Shown here one piece after another: positions 1 to 11,699 of a stretch of 64,000 bases of DNA; position 1 is the stretch's first letter; each line of letters opens with the position of its first letter. The stretch is from assembly GCA_037447655.1 (NCBI GenBank), contig JBBHKE010003364.1:156549-220548 (forward strand), in the 5' to 3' direction. This stretch comes from Zygnema cylindricum (lineage: Eukaryota > Streptophyta > Zygnematophyceae > Zygnematales > Zygnemataceae). Position numbers and translations under genes: made by a program. A model generated the notes under the pieces. It was not told the origin of the DNA and searched no databases. It saw nothing but the letters and a program-made list of their open reading frames with translations.

Positions 1-93
1 TTCGGATGAATTCGAAGGATCCGAATCCGGAGGACAAGGAATCATCGTAAAAGGCATCAAAGGAGAAGGGGTGTTCTTCTTCTTTCTACCCAT
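1..93 (-). CDS. N-terminal start of a putative LTR-retrotransposon gag ORF, cut by the window edge
   Basis: An ATG at 93-91, in a good context (GCCGCCATGG), opens a frame of 31 codons that is still open at the left edge. The peptide starts MGRKKKNTPSPL and is rich in Lys, Pro and Ser. It lies 43 bp downstream of a primer-binding site and an LTR end on the same strand, which is where the gag ORF of a Copia-type element would begin. The peptide alone is too short to assign to a family, so the call rests on the LTR/PBS context. Confidence 0.45.
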   Translation of the reverse strand, partial: MGRKKKNTPSPLMPFTMIPCPPDSDPSNSSE

Positions 94-135
94 GGCGGCC
101 AAACTAGCCACCTTACACCTCCATGGAGCACACAA

Positions 136-147
136 GCTCCGATACCA
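136..147 (-). other. Primer-binding site (tRNA-iMet type) of an LTR retrotransposon
   Basis: On the minus strand the sequence reads TGGTATCGGAGC. This is one base off the TGGTATCAGAGC that plant Copia and Gypsy elements use to prime from initiator tRNA-Met. It sits two bases after the CA that ends the LTR, the standard spacing. Confidence 0.75.
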
Positions 148-149
148 CT

Positions 150-632
150 TGAAGGATCTAACACTAAATCAGAGTGCAAAATACAGCGGAAGCATTCACT
201 AAAATTCAGACGAGAGAGCAGTCCACGGAAGCCAATGTATTCCATAGATTTTCTTCACAAAGATTAACTCTTCCTCTCCCTCTAAGCTTCAATATATAGT
301 AGTGCATTTGAAACGTCACTACTTCAACCTAAATACCAAACCAAACATAAAGTGCGCACGAAGCGCCTACGAATCAAATCGCGTCTACACGAGAAACTAC
401 ATAGTACTAAGGTACAAATCAAACAAACATCTAAAACGTACACTCCAAACAAAATCGTACACACCAAACAACAACGGAACCTGGTTGTCGCAAAACAGAA
501 TTCACGCGAGACCAGGAATCTACCAAACCACCTGAGGAACTTAATGACAATAAGCCAACCAAGACCACACGCTTAACGTAAAGACAAACTAGTTGGCCGC
601 GCGATAGGCTGCTACGACCGATTGCAACTTAA
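150..632 (-). mobile_element. 5' LTR of a Copia/LTR retrotransposon (right end approximate)
   Basis: Read on the minus strand, the LTR ends in ...CCTTCA at 150, directly before the 2-nt spacer and the PBS. A TATA box lies inside at 293-298, about 145 bp from the LTR end. The outer end is placed at one of two TAACA motifs near 626-652 (giving a minus-strand TGTTA... start); I cannot decide which, because the other LTR of this element lies outside the window. The flanking region to about 970 is AT-rich, without a recognisable gene. Confidence 0.6.
291..300 (-). promoter_or_regulatory. TATA box in the LTR
   Basis: The minus strand reads ACTATATATT. It lies upstream of a leader-like stretch of about 140 nt that ends at the LTR/PBS junction, fitting a U3/R promoter. 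The call is positional; no start site can be seen. Confidence 0.5.
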
Positions 633-979
633 CAACTTTGACTTTAACAGTATTATCAAATTCGCGATGGTTGAACCATCCAAGTACAAAACGTGATAGG
701 AATGAAATATTGTTAATACTTTTAAAGGCTACTGTTAGAAAAACCCAAAAGAATAAAAACTACACTAGCTAAGCAAGACTAAAAACAAAAATATTAAAGA
801 CAAGAAAAACAAAAAGCAAAACCAAATTACAAGAGCACTAAAAAATCACACAATACACAAACTAAAGAACAAACTGGGTCGTTGGCCAAAAACCTTAAAC
901 AAATCCACACTAAATGTCAAAACATCAAATATCATCAATGTTCACCGGGCTGGCGTGGAGGTAAATCTTGTAAACTACG

Positions 980-1757
980 ACCATCGGTCGCCACCGTGCT
1001 TTACCTGATAAGGGCCGACGCTTGAGATCGTTGAAGAGGGACAGATATGTTGCCAAAAAAAAACAGACATGAGAGTTGGCGAAGGGCTTCTAAGTCCCCT
1101 AACTTCAAACGACCGCCAAGCGCAATCACGGATGAAGTTATCGAACGACAAGTCCAAGGTCCTAATATATCCACAGCAAATGGTACAAGTTTGTCTGTTG
1201 GGTCTCGCTTAGCGTAATCACGTTCTTTAGAGGTTGTTTTCATCCCGAGCCGCAACACTGTATCTAATGCCGCACGCGGGTAGCGTAATCACGTTCTTTA
1301 GAGGTTGTTTTCATCCCGAGCCGCAACATTGTATGTAATGCCGCACGCGGGGAAACATGGGCCCCGTAGGGTGGGTGAGAACTAGATCCCCCAATATTCT
1401 CTCTGCCCCATGCAAAAACACAAGATCCACGCTAGAGCCGCGTACACCTCTATATTGAGAGCGTTGGGGAAAGATATGCGACACCTCACGTTTCATTGTG
1501 TATCCTTCTTTACTACCCACTAAAACGATTACATCTTGAACTGTCATGTGCCATTGTTCTCTCGTCAACGTGTGACCAATGGAGCGAATGGGCGCCTTGC
1601 TCATCAATAATTTGGCCACAAAGGCAATGAAGCTTGCCCAAGAGAGTGGGGTGTGGCAAGCTGAGACGTAAGCAGAGTGTAGAAGAAAACTATTGAGAAG
1701 ATAAGTGGAGTGAGGCAAAAATCCTAACATATTGCAAATCCCAACATTCCCCCTCTT
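980..1757 (-). mobile_element. 3' LTR and polypurine tract of a decayed Copia element
   Basis: The minus strand carries a polypurine tract AAGAGGGGGAA (1757-1747), directly followed by TGTTGGGATTTG from 1746, the usual PPT|TG start of a 3' LTR. It lies downstream of the decayed reverse transcriptase/RNase H coding region on the same strand. The distal LTR end is not resolved; 980 is an estimate. A minus-strand open frame of 153 codons (1772-1311) spans the PPT/LTR junction and is considered fortuitous. Confidence 0.5.
1211..1352. repeat. Tandem duplication, about 71 bp x 2
   Basis: The unit beginning AGCGTAATCACGTTCTTTAG and ending CCGCACGCGGG occurs at 1211-1281 and again at 1282-1352, with only a few substitutions. 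It lies inside the presumed LTR and is probably a local duplication. Confidence 0.85.
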
Positions 1758-3520
1758 AACGTGTGAATTCACGATAACTCAAAATAAAGCTGACTACGAC
1801 CTCCCTTTCAAAAAGACTTTATGGCATTTTTTGTCAATATATATACCTCTTGGATCGGATACAAGCCCAATCTATTGTACATTCACTAGGTCACACATAG
1901 AATGCCATTCAACTCTAATACGCTTAGTCCTTTTGTGAAAAACGGGAATTTGCATCAAAGCAATGCCAAACATGCTATCTGAATACATTGTCATATATTT
2001 GATTGAAATTCCCAGAACTCAACATATCTCTCAACTTGGTTGAGGCCTTAGCCGCATGACATGCCGCCATATTCCGCCTCGTTAGAACTTAATACCACCG
2101 TAGGTTGAAGTCGAGAGCTCCAATCTGTAGCCGCTCTACAAAACACAAAAGTGTAACCTGATGTAGAATTTCAATAATAAAAATCTCCAGCCCAAGCAAC
2201 ATCACAATAACCAAAGAACTCTAAATCCACATCGGATTGAGACCAAAATGATTCTTAACTTACCAACCACATATCCGAAAGATCTCTTCACTCTCTCCTA
2301 CTTTCTTTGGTGCTTCACTAAACTGTAAAACAGCACTTACAGTTGCTTATATGTTGGGTCGAGTGATAATACCCAAATACATGAAGCTACTAGTTTCTTT
2401 TCTATATTGTAAGTTCACCGTAGTTTCTTCCACAAATTTATTTGTAATCTCAGGTCCAATGAGGTACTAAGTGGCTAAGCTAACATAGCAAACCTATTCA
2501 AGACTTCGTTACAACATTGCTCTTGACTCAGGTTAATCAAACTGGACTTATCCTGAATTACCTCAACCCCTAATCTATTTAGCTTTGTTTAAATGGTTTA
2601 CTGTAAAATGTTTCCTCAAACGTTTTCAGTTCTGTAATCCTTTTCAAATAATCTGAGGTCATAGTGAAATCATCAACATAAACGCTAAACAAATTTTGAA
2701 CTCTGCCTTCCTCTTTCACATAGATACTCGAATCAAAAATTTGTACAAACAAAACCAAGATTGTTTGATACCTTATAAATCTATTGGTACTAGGTCCTCG
2801 GCGCTTGCTTCAATCCATAGAATGATTTCTTAAACTTCCACACAACCGATCTTTGAATTAACCCCTTCTTGAAATTTCATGTACACCTTTTCTTCCAATT
2901 CAACATTTATTTCACGTCAATTTGATGAATATGCTACCTACCCAAGCCGCAAGTCCCACTAAAATTCGCAATGAATCAAATTTCACTACTGGGGCATGCC
3001 TCCTTTTGTTGGAACCCTTTTCCGACCAGTCTCGCCTTATACTTTACAATTTCTATGGACGCACCAGTTTTCGTTTTATTAATCCACTTTAAATGAATAG
3101 CCTTTTTCCTAATCGGTAATCAAACTCCCTCAAATGTTCCAATACCAATGGTAAAACATAACTCCTTATCTCACGATGGTTTCCATTTACTCGACCTTTC
3201 ATTTGATACTAAAGCCTCTAAAAATGATTCTGGCTCACCATTTGTAGGCTCAGTCGTTTTTTGCTATTAAAGATATTCATCCAACTTAGCATTTGAAATG
3301 AAATATTGCGACTTGGAAATGTCACCCCCTTTCCAATCATAGGATAATCTCTCGGGTTTCTTTATTTTGTTTTCCAGATTACTTTTCAATTCGGTTTCCT
3401 TAACAACATCATTCTCTATTCTTCACCCAAAGATCGATAACTCACTTTACATTTTCCACTTTTTTGAGATTTTTGAGAAAATTTAAAAATCTCACTCACA
3501 TTTTCACTATTTAAGGAGTT
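1758..3520 (-). pseudogene. Decayed Copia polyprotein: reverse transcriptase and RNase H
   Basis: The reverse complement shows Copia landmarks in the right order. VKYKARLV-GKGFQQ, near the start of the RT domain, is at about 3045-3000. The RT active-site motif YVDD is encoded at 2680-2669. The RNase H segment includes GYCDVAWAGD near 2215-2185, STSGYTF near 2170-2150, and NEAEYGGM at about 2083-2060. The frame is broken by stops and frameshifts, including a stop between the DVAWAGD and STSGY motifs. It is a dead autonomous element whose 3' PPT and LTR follow directly. Integrase was not found at the upstream end. Confidence 0.8.
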
Positions 3521-4441
3521 GGAGGGAGACATGCTGAAAATGAATTCTTACAACCCTTACTACCCAGTTTTCTTTTTCGATTGTATAAATCTTCTTGCTC
3601 TCCGCTCACTTCTTCTTCCAGAAATTCCTCAAGGCCATCCTCATCAAAATCCAAACTCCTTTCACTCTCTTTTAAAAACGTCGTTGCTTCCTCAAAATCC
3701 TCATGGAATTCTTTATTCCATATTCCATTATATTCCTCGTCGGATTAAAAAATNNNNNNNNNNTTGGCAGCAATGTTATATAACGGTCAGTATCAACAAG
3801 CTGCCTAACTGGCAGTTTAGACTTGAGTTTTCAATGCAGTGAACGTGATATCACATGAAGTTTACATGTGAAAAAATGTTGATGGACACATTGAGACTTT
3901 GGTCAGCGTTTTTGTCTGCCAGGGTGGCAGTTATATTTGCTTAAACACAAAGGGGTCAGGATTATCCTAGAGGCTTCTTGGAAGCTGTCCACTCTGAGGA
4001 CTTATGGAGGTCTCAGAGTTACACAGGTAGTTGTAAAAAAGTGTACATTTGAAGTACACTATAGTGCAAGTGACGTAACTTTTGAGTTCAGATTTGACGG
4101 TCAATCCGTCGAACAACTATGACTGGCAATATATTGTAACGACGGTTAAAAAAGTGTTGCGCTTGCGAACGTCGACCGTCATAAAAAAAGAAAACAATTC
4201 ACACGGCCGGCGCTGGTTTACGGTAACAAAACTGCGGCAACCACATGCAAATAAAATGGTTGCGCGCAGGTAGTTTCTCACTTCATGTGAGCTCCTCTGT
4301 GAGAGTACATGTTGGCATTTAAGTGCGTACTATATTTTGTTTTTATGTGCGCAATTTACATTTCCCGTGAATGTGATTAAATGTGAAGTACGCTTTCAAC
4401 GTAAGAATGTTGATTCGTATATAGTGTGGCTTCATTTGGTC
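3521..4441. other. Unassigned sequence with an assembly gap
   Basis: Ten N at 3754-3763 mark a gap. Short open frames here have no recognisable motif and no splice-site support. I see no gene. Confidence 0.5.
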
Positions 4442-4511
4442 GTTATATCGGGACCTCAGAACGTTCAATAGCCGATAACTATAGGTATCGTTGTTATCGC
4501 GATAAATATTT
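4442..4511 (-). mobile_element. Fragment of a hAT-like miniature element
   Basis: The stretch with ATAGCCGATAACTATAGG and GTTATCGCGATAAA matches, in reverse, the terminal part of the hAT-like element at 12941-13983 (GCGATAACACCAATACCGAT then TTATTGAACGGTGAGAGG). No terminal TAGTGTTG or target duplication is retained, so it is a relic. Confidence 0.5.
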
Positions 4512-4542
4512 AACTGATACACATCATTGTTTATATATCTTA

Positions 4543-5246
4543 GGCCTGTTCTCCATTAGGTGGTCCTAGTAAACATGCGGATACGTCTATTTCTCGTGTT
4601 TACTGGCACGACTTTCCATTATGTCGTGCCAGTAGACATCATTTCTCAATTATGATTGGCGCCACGTAGGCTAATTTTCACATTTTAAAATCTAAAAATA
4701 TTTTTCACACTGAAAATCTATGCGTAATATTTGTACGGGCGGAGGTAGTTAATGATTTGTACGAAAATTTTGCGACCGGATTTTAATTTTGAAATTGAAA
4801 ATCAAAATTTCGAAACGGAATGTAAAGAAGGCGCCGCAAAATTTGAAGGTCAGCGGATGTCAGAAGGAGCGTACGAGGATACTTCGGTCGACCTGCATAC
4901 ACCGTGTCGGAAGTCACATGGCGTGTATGACGTATTCGTTTCTTATCGCCTGTTCGTGATGGATATTTTATTAACTTTTCATGTGAACCATTGGTACATG
5001 ACCAGTGTGAAGAAACTCTCCTCGCCGAGGATAGTCTCTTCACACTGGACAATGTGCGCGATTGCTTCATGAATCTTAAAAAGTGAAACATTCAACGGTT
5101 GATACTTGCGCCTGAAATATTGGAGCCATCCAGTTAACATGTTTCGTAATGTTTTGTCTGACAAAAATATTTTTTGGTACGAATCTGTACGAAATCGTAC
5201 GGCCCCTAGTAAACAACCCCACTTTTCCTCTAATGGAACTTCACCC
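4543..5246 (+). mobile_element. Harbinger/Tourist-like MITE (family H1), 704 bp, TTA target duplication
   Basis: It is flanked by TTA at 540-542 of the 4 kb block (4540-4542) and at 5247-5249. The termini GGCCTGTTCTCCATTAGG and (reversed) GGGTGAAGTTCCATTAGAGG are imperfect inverted repeats. The interior matches, along most of its length, the copy at 36208-36917 and the interrupted copy at 58744-60478. TTA/TAA duplications with G-rich termini are typical of PIF/Harbinger-derived Tourist elements. There is no transposase, so it is non-autonomous. Confidence 0.75.
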
Positions 5247-5331
5247 TTAGCACCAATTTGTTGGTTAAGTTCACCTATCAAGGCGCCGTCCACGTTAAAA
5301 AAAAGATGTCGGCGACAGGCCAAGCGGCTAA

Positions 5332-6109
5332 GGGTATGTCCCCATGTGCATAAGTAAGGGTTTTTTTCTGTCGCTTTCTTGTAAAACTTAGCACCGTACT
5401 GCCCAAGTTCCAACCGTACGAAGGAATCGCAAATTTGTAGAGTACAATTTGCTCCATCCTCGAACTTAGGATGTACGAAAATTTGTCATCTTGTGTTTTT
5501 CGACCCACTTTGACGACAAAAAACGTCGTCTTCGACCTTATCTTTAAAACACACGCGCGATGAGTTTTAAAAATAGGGATTTTCTATAAACAAATAGGAA
5601 GATATATTCGCACGTGCCGAAATTTTCGAAAATTTTCATACGATTTCCAAGGACAAAGAAAAGTACAGAGTTCGCTATTTTTTGTCCGTTTGTGTTCAAA
5701 TACAACGAAGAAAAGTACACAATTTGTTTGAATTTGTCCGTTTTCGTCCAATACCAATTTCTTTTTTGCAGGGGTCTTCAAATTCCGATGCCATTTCACG
5801 TCGACCGGATAGGAGACGCAAAGGCAAAGCGCCTCGTCTTCAACCGTGAAACGGCACAGGCTAGAAGGCGGTACGTCTACAATGTCATGGTAAGACATGC
5901 GACGTCACAAGCAGTTCCAAAAAATAACGTGCGACCACAAATTGTAGACGTTGACAACCGTCATAGGTATTGTCGATGTATATAATCGTCACAAGCATAA
6001 GTTACGATTTGTCCTTACAGACATAGGGACACTTGAAAACCGGGTCCGGCGGATCCGCGCTAAAATATAAACTAAGTTCACTGAGTTACAAGTACATGGG
6101 GACATACCC
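5332..6109 (+). mobile_element. Harbinger-like MITE (family H2), 778 bp, TAA target duplication
   Basis: The terminal inverted repeat GGGTATGTCCCCATGT is perfect at both ends, with TAA duplicated at 5329-5331 and 6110-6112. Related copies or half copies are at 11200-11546, 11700-12736 and 15012-15800. The ORF of 123 codons inside (5614-5985) has no recognisable transposase motif. Confidence 0.8.
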
Positions 6110-9100
6110 TAATTGTATAAAAAATGAAAAATCTGTACTTTCCAGCAGTTGGCGGCGTCTTCACCCGCGTGGACTTTACCAGCCGTCGGTAGATATGACC
6201 GTAGTACATATCGACGAGCGGTTTAACTTATTATGTATGCAACACTACGATTTTTAGCAAAACTGCGAACTGAATCGACACGCATCGGAAAATGCAATCG
6301 CTATCCCATGCAATGCGCTGGCGTGACGTCTAATGTCCTCTGATGTCACAAGGTACAGTTTGCTGATAGAACATTATTAACATAGGCTGTCAACCACCCC
6401 AATTTTGGAGGAGGTAATAAGCCCTTAACAGTAGGAGCTCGAGCTCTTTCGAGCGAGAAAAAACAGCTTTTACCACAAAACTCCCGAGAATCCCATTTGG
6501 GTACAAAAAGGGGGAAATTCCAAAAAGCATTTGAGAACAGTCGAAGGAAAATGATCAGGCCTGAAAAACTCCAAAGCCTAGAGGACACTAACTAAAACAA
6601 CAAACAAACGACTTGCGTACGCAAAATGATTCGTCATATACATTTTTCGTTGGTGAAAAATCTAGAAGGCCACACTTCTTATTGCCACTGTGCTTCATCC
6701 TTGGAGGGTCGGGGCTTTAAAAAAAAAAAAAAAAGAAGGGGCAAACAATATAACATTGACGGTAGAAAGCAAGCCAATGGCTGACCGTGGACTTCGGGTC
6801 TATTGGATTGAAAATCTTTTCCAGCACAACCAAAAGGTCACTCCCATGAGGGAGATGATTCAGCCATGAGACAATGTATGCGACATCATTGTGAATAATA
6901 CTACGTATGAGGGGGAATATTATAGTTGGAAGGTTACACATGTTATTCTTCCACAGAGGATTGATTTTGTTTTCCTCAATAGTGACTGTAGGTGACCTTG
7001 TTTCGCTGAACCCTGCCTCATTTAACAATAGTTTGACTGGCGGCCCGACTTGATACAATAGCCGCCTGTCTCATTGCCGATAAAGTTGAGCAAAACCATA
7101 CACATTTCGAGGTTATGGATGATATATTATGCCGATGGCGGCCAAGGTATTTGGTCATTCGGAGTTCATTTGGACGAGTTCATCCGTATTAATGGACGGC
7201 GTTCTCGCGAGAGGAGAGGCCATGCTAACCCTCTTGCTTTTGTGCTCACTCTTTTTTATTGGCATCGATTATCGGTGGCCTTAAGCAAGTGCAACTTCTA
7301 TCCTCCTTCAATCTACTATGTCTGTTATCGATCGTCGATCATAAAGGCTTTAAGGGTTTAATTTTAGGGGGTTTTTTTTTAGTTACGTCGAATTCCGTTC
7401 AATAATTTTATTTATGGGTACATTTTGTTGTTGTTGGTTTATGCTTCTTGTCCCATTCAATGTTCTGCTGGCTTACCCTTGTTGACGTGTATTTTTTTTT
7501 TCTTTCAACGTATTTTTTCCATTTTGTTTACTTCCAACCATGTTCGGTTTTTCGGTTTGATGTTTACCTTTTTTATTGTTTTTCGTTTTTTGTTCCCATG
7601 TACTCAAATCGTTTACCATCGCACTTTTTAGCATAGCTATAAACTAGGAAGATCATAAAAATGCCCGTCTTATGTGAAGTTCTCTAGAAAATATTCACAC
7701 GTCAAACATTTTGAACTTTCTATATCATGAAGCAAAATAGTAGTTGCGAAAACATTTCGAAGTAATGTGTGTGTTAGCCGCGTATTATTTGACTGTTATA
7801 CCCGAAGAAGCCTTAATATACTCGTATATTCTAGTGCATGGATGAAAAGTTTGAAAACATACGCAAATGCTATATCTACTTTTTGTGAGATGGGATTCAA
7901 AATTATTAAACGACCCTTGACCCAAACACTAATTGATAATGGAGACGAGGCGATCATCAAAGGAAGACGGAGATGAAAAACGATAGCTCTATAAGGGTAA
8001 AGAGAACGTGGGAAGAGTTCTTGAGGAAGAAAGGTCGTACAGTAGGGGGTTTTGAACTTTTTTGCGGTATACTAACCCTTGGTATAAATGCGAGGAACAC
8101 CAATGACACTCTAAAAAGATGTACCCTTGAAAACGTGGAATCTAATCATTGCCCCAGGATGGAAGCTAACAATGGCACTTGGGGAGCTTCTCCTACCTCC
8201 GGCCTTCCCCCTTTCAACTATCAAGGCAACGGGCACGACAACTATCATGCCCAACGGAACTAAAGGGTTCAAAAACACTTGTACGGGTCAACACACCTTT
8301 CGCAACACCCGAGAGTATTGCAACGTTTGGACTCAAGTTCTGTCTAACATTTCTCAAACGCCGGTAATTGCAGGGTCGACGATTCCATTTCACATCACCA
8401 CCGTAGGAATCTCTGACCCCACGACAGACGACTTCTAGGGAATCGTCACTTCAGGACTACAGGACAGACTACCCCTTCTCGAAGACGGAACATCGTCGAA
8501 GTGTTCTACTCCCAAATTGACACCTAAAGGGATTTCTAGGGCTGCTTTTAGAAGTTAGTATTTTTGATTTGTTGAATTTCGGTTAACAGTATTTGTTTGG
8601 CGTAAAATATTTCGTTGTTGGTTTGGTTTTTGTCCCTTTTGATGTGTCCGCCCTTGTTCGTGCGTTAGTTTCTACCTTTCGACCTGTTTTTATTTTCCTT
8701 TTAGTTTACTTCCACCCCCGCTCAACTTGTCAGTATTGTTTACATTTTGTTTTTTTGTTTTTTTGTGCCCTTGTACCTAAATTTACTATCATGCTTTCTT
8801 AATTAAGTCTGGGGTTTTGATAAGAACATTCTAACAATTGTAGTCTTGCACACAGTTCCAACCAAAAAACATTTATACTAATTAATCACTAAATCTAATT
8901 TTGGTTTTTTCGAATGATAAATGCCCGCCGTATTGATGTCTACATCAATATATGTATCCGTACAAAATTTGACAATTCGTACGCCAAAATCTTAGTATTT
9001 GAGCTTGCGTCTCTTTTTCTTGTGCACATTCACATGCGTGAGCAATTACATTGCATGACTGGTACGGTAAAAAACTGTCCGTACACCACACTATAAACAT

Positions 9101-9590
9101 TGCGGTGTACTTCGGCTATTAACGCTAATTAAAAGAAAAATCCTAAAAGGCGTAAAGGAAAAAATAGAATTATGGATTGTATTTCAGGTTTTTCTTTTTT
9201 TAAAGGGCACCGAATTAGCGTTATTTACTCTAATAGCGATTGGCGGTGTAGATTCTCTGGTGCCTGACAATATCGCGAAACAACCGATAGTGCTTTCGAT
9301 ATGTTTAGGTCGAGTTTCCACGCTTTGATACATCACCCTGGCGATCACTTTTCGGCATGTAAATCTCTTTTAGACAAGTAAAACCTTTTACAGTACTACT
9401 CTTGTGACAGTTTAATTTCAACATTAGAATCGCAAATAGCTTCCACACAAAAAATATGAGAAAATTCACCCATGCCCTTAACGTAAAAGTGAAGGCGAAA
9501 AAATGCCTTCAATTCGTCCCTCTTCGCTAACTATCCAAAATCATGAGAAAATCGTCCACGAAGACGAAGAAAAATAATTTGTTCGTCATC
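6110..9590. other. Unassigned intergenic DNA, partly T-rich
   Basis: This holds only short frames without family motifs. T-rich stretches at 7420-7640 and 8590-8810 resemble each other and a stretch at 57770-57890 in base composition and word use, so they may be tails of a dispersed repeat. A small segment at 9103-9256 has inverted ends (GCGGTGTACTTCGGCTATTA against TAATAGCGATTGGCGGTGTA), suggesting a short miniature element. No gene is supported. Confidence 0.4.
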
Positions 9591-9596
9591 TTTGCC

Positions 9597-10460
9597 TTAA
9601 ATATGAACTCCCGAATTAGATGCAACTTCTACAAATCTATATTCCGTTAAAACTTTATGACGGGTCGCATCAACCTGTACAAAGACTTTCGCGGGCGCCA
9701 TACTTTGAGATTCCTCATTGACATGGTGGATTGGAGCATAGACCCGATAAAGGCTCCGCTTGAAGCTAAAACTAGCAAAAAAACTCGACCAAGTCGGAGA
9801 TGCGAATTTCCCATTCCCCTTTTCGTAGTGGACGTAGATGATGGCGAGACACCCCGAAACCCGAATGTGACGGACAACCAGCTTGCGACCGTACCACAAT
9901 TTGTACGGCATTTTCTCACTCGAAATAAAAGTTAGCTAAAGAACCTTAAAAAATCCGATTGTAAATGTCATTGGCGGTTTAACCACGTCACCCTAAAGAT
10001 AAATATTTATGAACTGATCCATGAATCATGGAGAGCAACATTTTTTGATGATTGCGATTTTCCCTTTCGGCGATTCCGTTTCATCTCCTGTGAGTAAGAG
10101 GCGCTATATCGATGCTGAATGCCCCAATGTTCGTAGTAACTAGTAAGCGACAAAAACGATAAATTCCCTACCATTATTCGATGGAAAAAACCTAAGTTTT
10201 CTTTCAAATTGGCGTTCAACCAAAACATGCCACTTTGAATGCATCAGGTTTACTTTCTAGTAACACTACCCAAGTAAATTGTGCAAAATCTTCAACAACC
10301 GCCATAATATACTGATTTCCATGAATATTTTTATACAAACAACCTCAAGCTGATGTTGAGCACAATGAATCTGATCTTTAGCCAGGCGAGGCATTCGGCA
10401 TTGTCTCCTTTAACTACAACTTTTGCATTCATTAATTTTCTCACGCCCTCCAACATGGAA
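9597..10460 (-). pseudogene. Decayed Copia integrase fragment
   Basis: On the minus strand, 10228-10007 gives FLSLTSYYEHWGIQHRYSAS followed by frameshifted NRRKGKSQSSKNVALHD, the degraded counterpart of the Copia integrase block around the catalytic Glu. Further downstream, 9911-9597 gives PYKLWYGRKLVVRHIRVSGC and a GYRVY-like segment, the C-terminal end of the integrase region. Frames shift several times and the zinc-finger part upstream is only faint. It is a dead fragment with no visible LTRs. Confidence 0.75.
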
Positions 10461-10617
10461 GCCTTTAACACTTTCGTTTTTGATCATACAATGGCGGCTC
10501 CCGTCGAGTTTATGACATATTCAATGGTGCCAAAAACTATATCGCATACTTTAAATCCCATACTTGACCAGTTTTCGACCAACGCCAAATATGTCCAATG
10601 TGCGTCTATTCACTGGC

Positions 10618-11055
10618 CTCTTCTTCCCAAATTATCCAACTCCTTCTCTCCTCCCGCAGTTAGCCAACTCTTTCTCTCCTCCTGCACTTAACCAAGTCTT
10701 CTCTCCTTCCCCAATTAACCAACTCCCTCCCTTTTTCCCCAATTAACTTACTCCTTCCCTCCTTCCCTAATTAACCAAGTCCTTCTCTCCTCCCCTATTT
10801 ATCCAAGTAGTTCTCTCCTCCCGGAGTTAACCAGCGCCGAATCTCCTTCCCAAGTTAACCAACCCTTTTTCTCCTCCCCCATTTATCCAACTCATTTTCT
10901 CCTTACCCAATTAACCAACGTTTCTTCTCTTCCCCAGCTTAACGAAAACCTTCTCTCCCTCTCCAATTACCACCTCCTTTCTTCTTTCCCCAATCAACCA
11001 ACTCCTCCTCTCCTTAACCAATTAACGAGCTCCTTCTCTCCTTCCCCTTTTAACT
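10618..11055. repeat. Pyrimidine-rich minisatellite, unit about 28-32 bp
   Basis: The motif CTCCTTCTCTCC followed by TTCCCCAATTAACCAA recurs about 14 times with variation; the AATTAACCAA core is the most constant part. Unit lengths vary by a few bases, so this is an old, degenerate array. Confidence 0.85.
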
Positions 11056-11127
11056 GATAATTATAAGAGTGAATCCGAATGCGCTCACAAATACTTTTAT
11101 GTCTCAATGCGGAAGCGAAAGTGAAAT

Positions 11128-11176
11128 CAAATCAAAACCCTAAAAAACCCTAAAAAACCCTAAAAAACCCTAAGAA
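11128..11176. repeat. Telomere-like CCCTAAAAAA array
   Basis: Four consecutive units of about 10 bp contain CCCTAAA-type words (AAAACCCTAA). This resembles plant telomere-box sequence (AAACCCTAA), but with an altered period. It is too short to be an interstitial telomere block with confidence. Confidence 0.6.
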
Positions 11177-11199
11177 TCGTAGAGTTCGCAAAGCGACAA

Positions 11200-11546
11200 A
11201 TTGTTTTTTTTTTATCGTCCTAAAAATTTCCACGCATGTGGCGCGTGCGTTGGCCGTTTTTCATTTGTTGTTTGGGTGGCACTTTCCTTGAAATCCACTC
11301 GCGAGGTGATTTTTGATGAAGTTTTTCGACGGGTTGGATTCTCTTGCCCGGGGGTCGAAAAAAGGAAAATGCCAAAATTGGTCAACATGACGACAAACAT
11401 GAAGTACACTCAAAGTAATGACTTGACGTTTGCTGTACTTTTCAAAAATTGATTTTTTTGTACGGCTAAAGTTTTTCTCGTACGGAACTGCGTATTGGGT
11501 GAAAACGACAGATGAAAGTCGATACTTTATTACATGGGGACGTACC
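11200..11546 (-). mobile_element. Half copy of the H2 MITE family
   Basis: The right end ACATGGGGACGTACCC is followed by TAA at 11547-11549. The body is an inverted copy of 15012-15350: shared words include CACTCGCGAGGTGATTTTTG and AAGTTTTTCGACGGGTTGGA against its reversed counterpart near 15220-15260. The opposite terminus is missing. Confidence 0.65.
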
Positions 11547-11551
11547 CTAAA

Positions 11552-11692
11552 GTACACAGGTGAAACCGAATCAACAACTTGAGGCCTATTTTAACCCCTC
11601 GCAAGGTCTTGATTCTAAAAAGTCTACAGCCCCTTCAGAACCGCGAACCGTACAAGTGTAGTCAACCTTCCACGTTGGCGTCCGTACCGTTC
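11552..11692 (+). repeat. Dispersed repeat, about 140 bp, also at 38138-38270
   Basis: Shared words in the same orientation include AACTTGAGGCCTATTT, TTCTAAAAAG, GCGAACCGTACAAGTGTA and CTTCCA(C/T)GTTGGCGT. The second copy is at about 38138-38270. Neither copy has clear termini. Confidence 0.7.
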
Positions 11693-11699
11693 TAGATTA

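Noticed and set aside
1311-1772. Minus-strand frame of 153 codons
   Set aside because: It crosses the polypurine tract/LTR boundary and contains the LTR tandem duplication; not a plausible protein.
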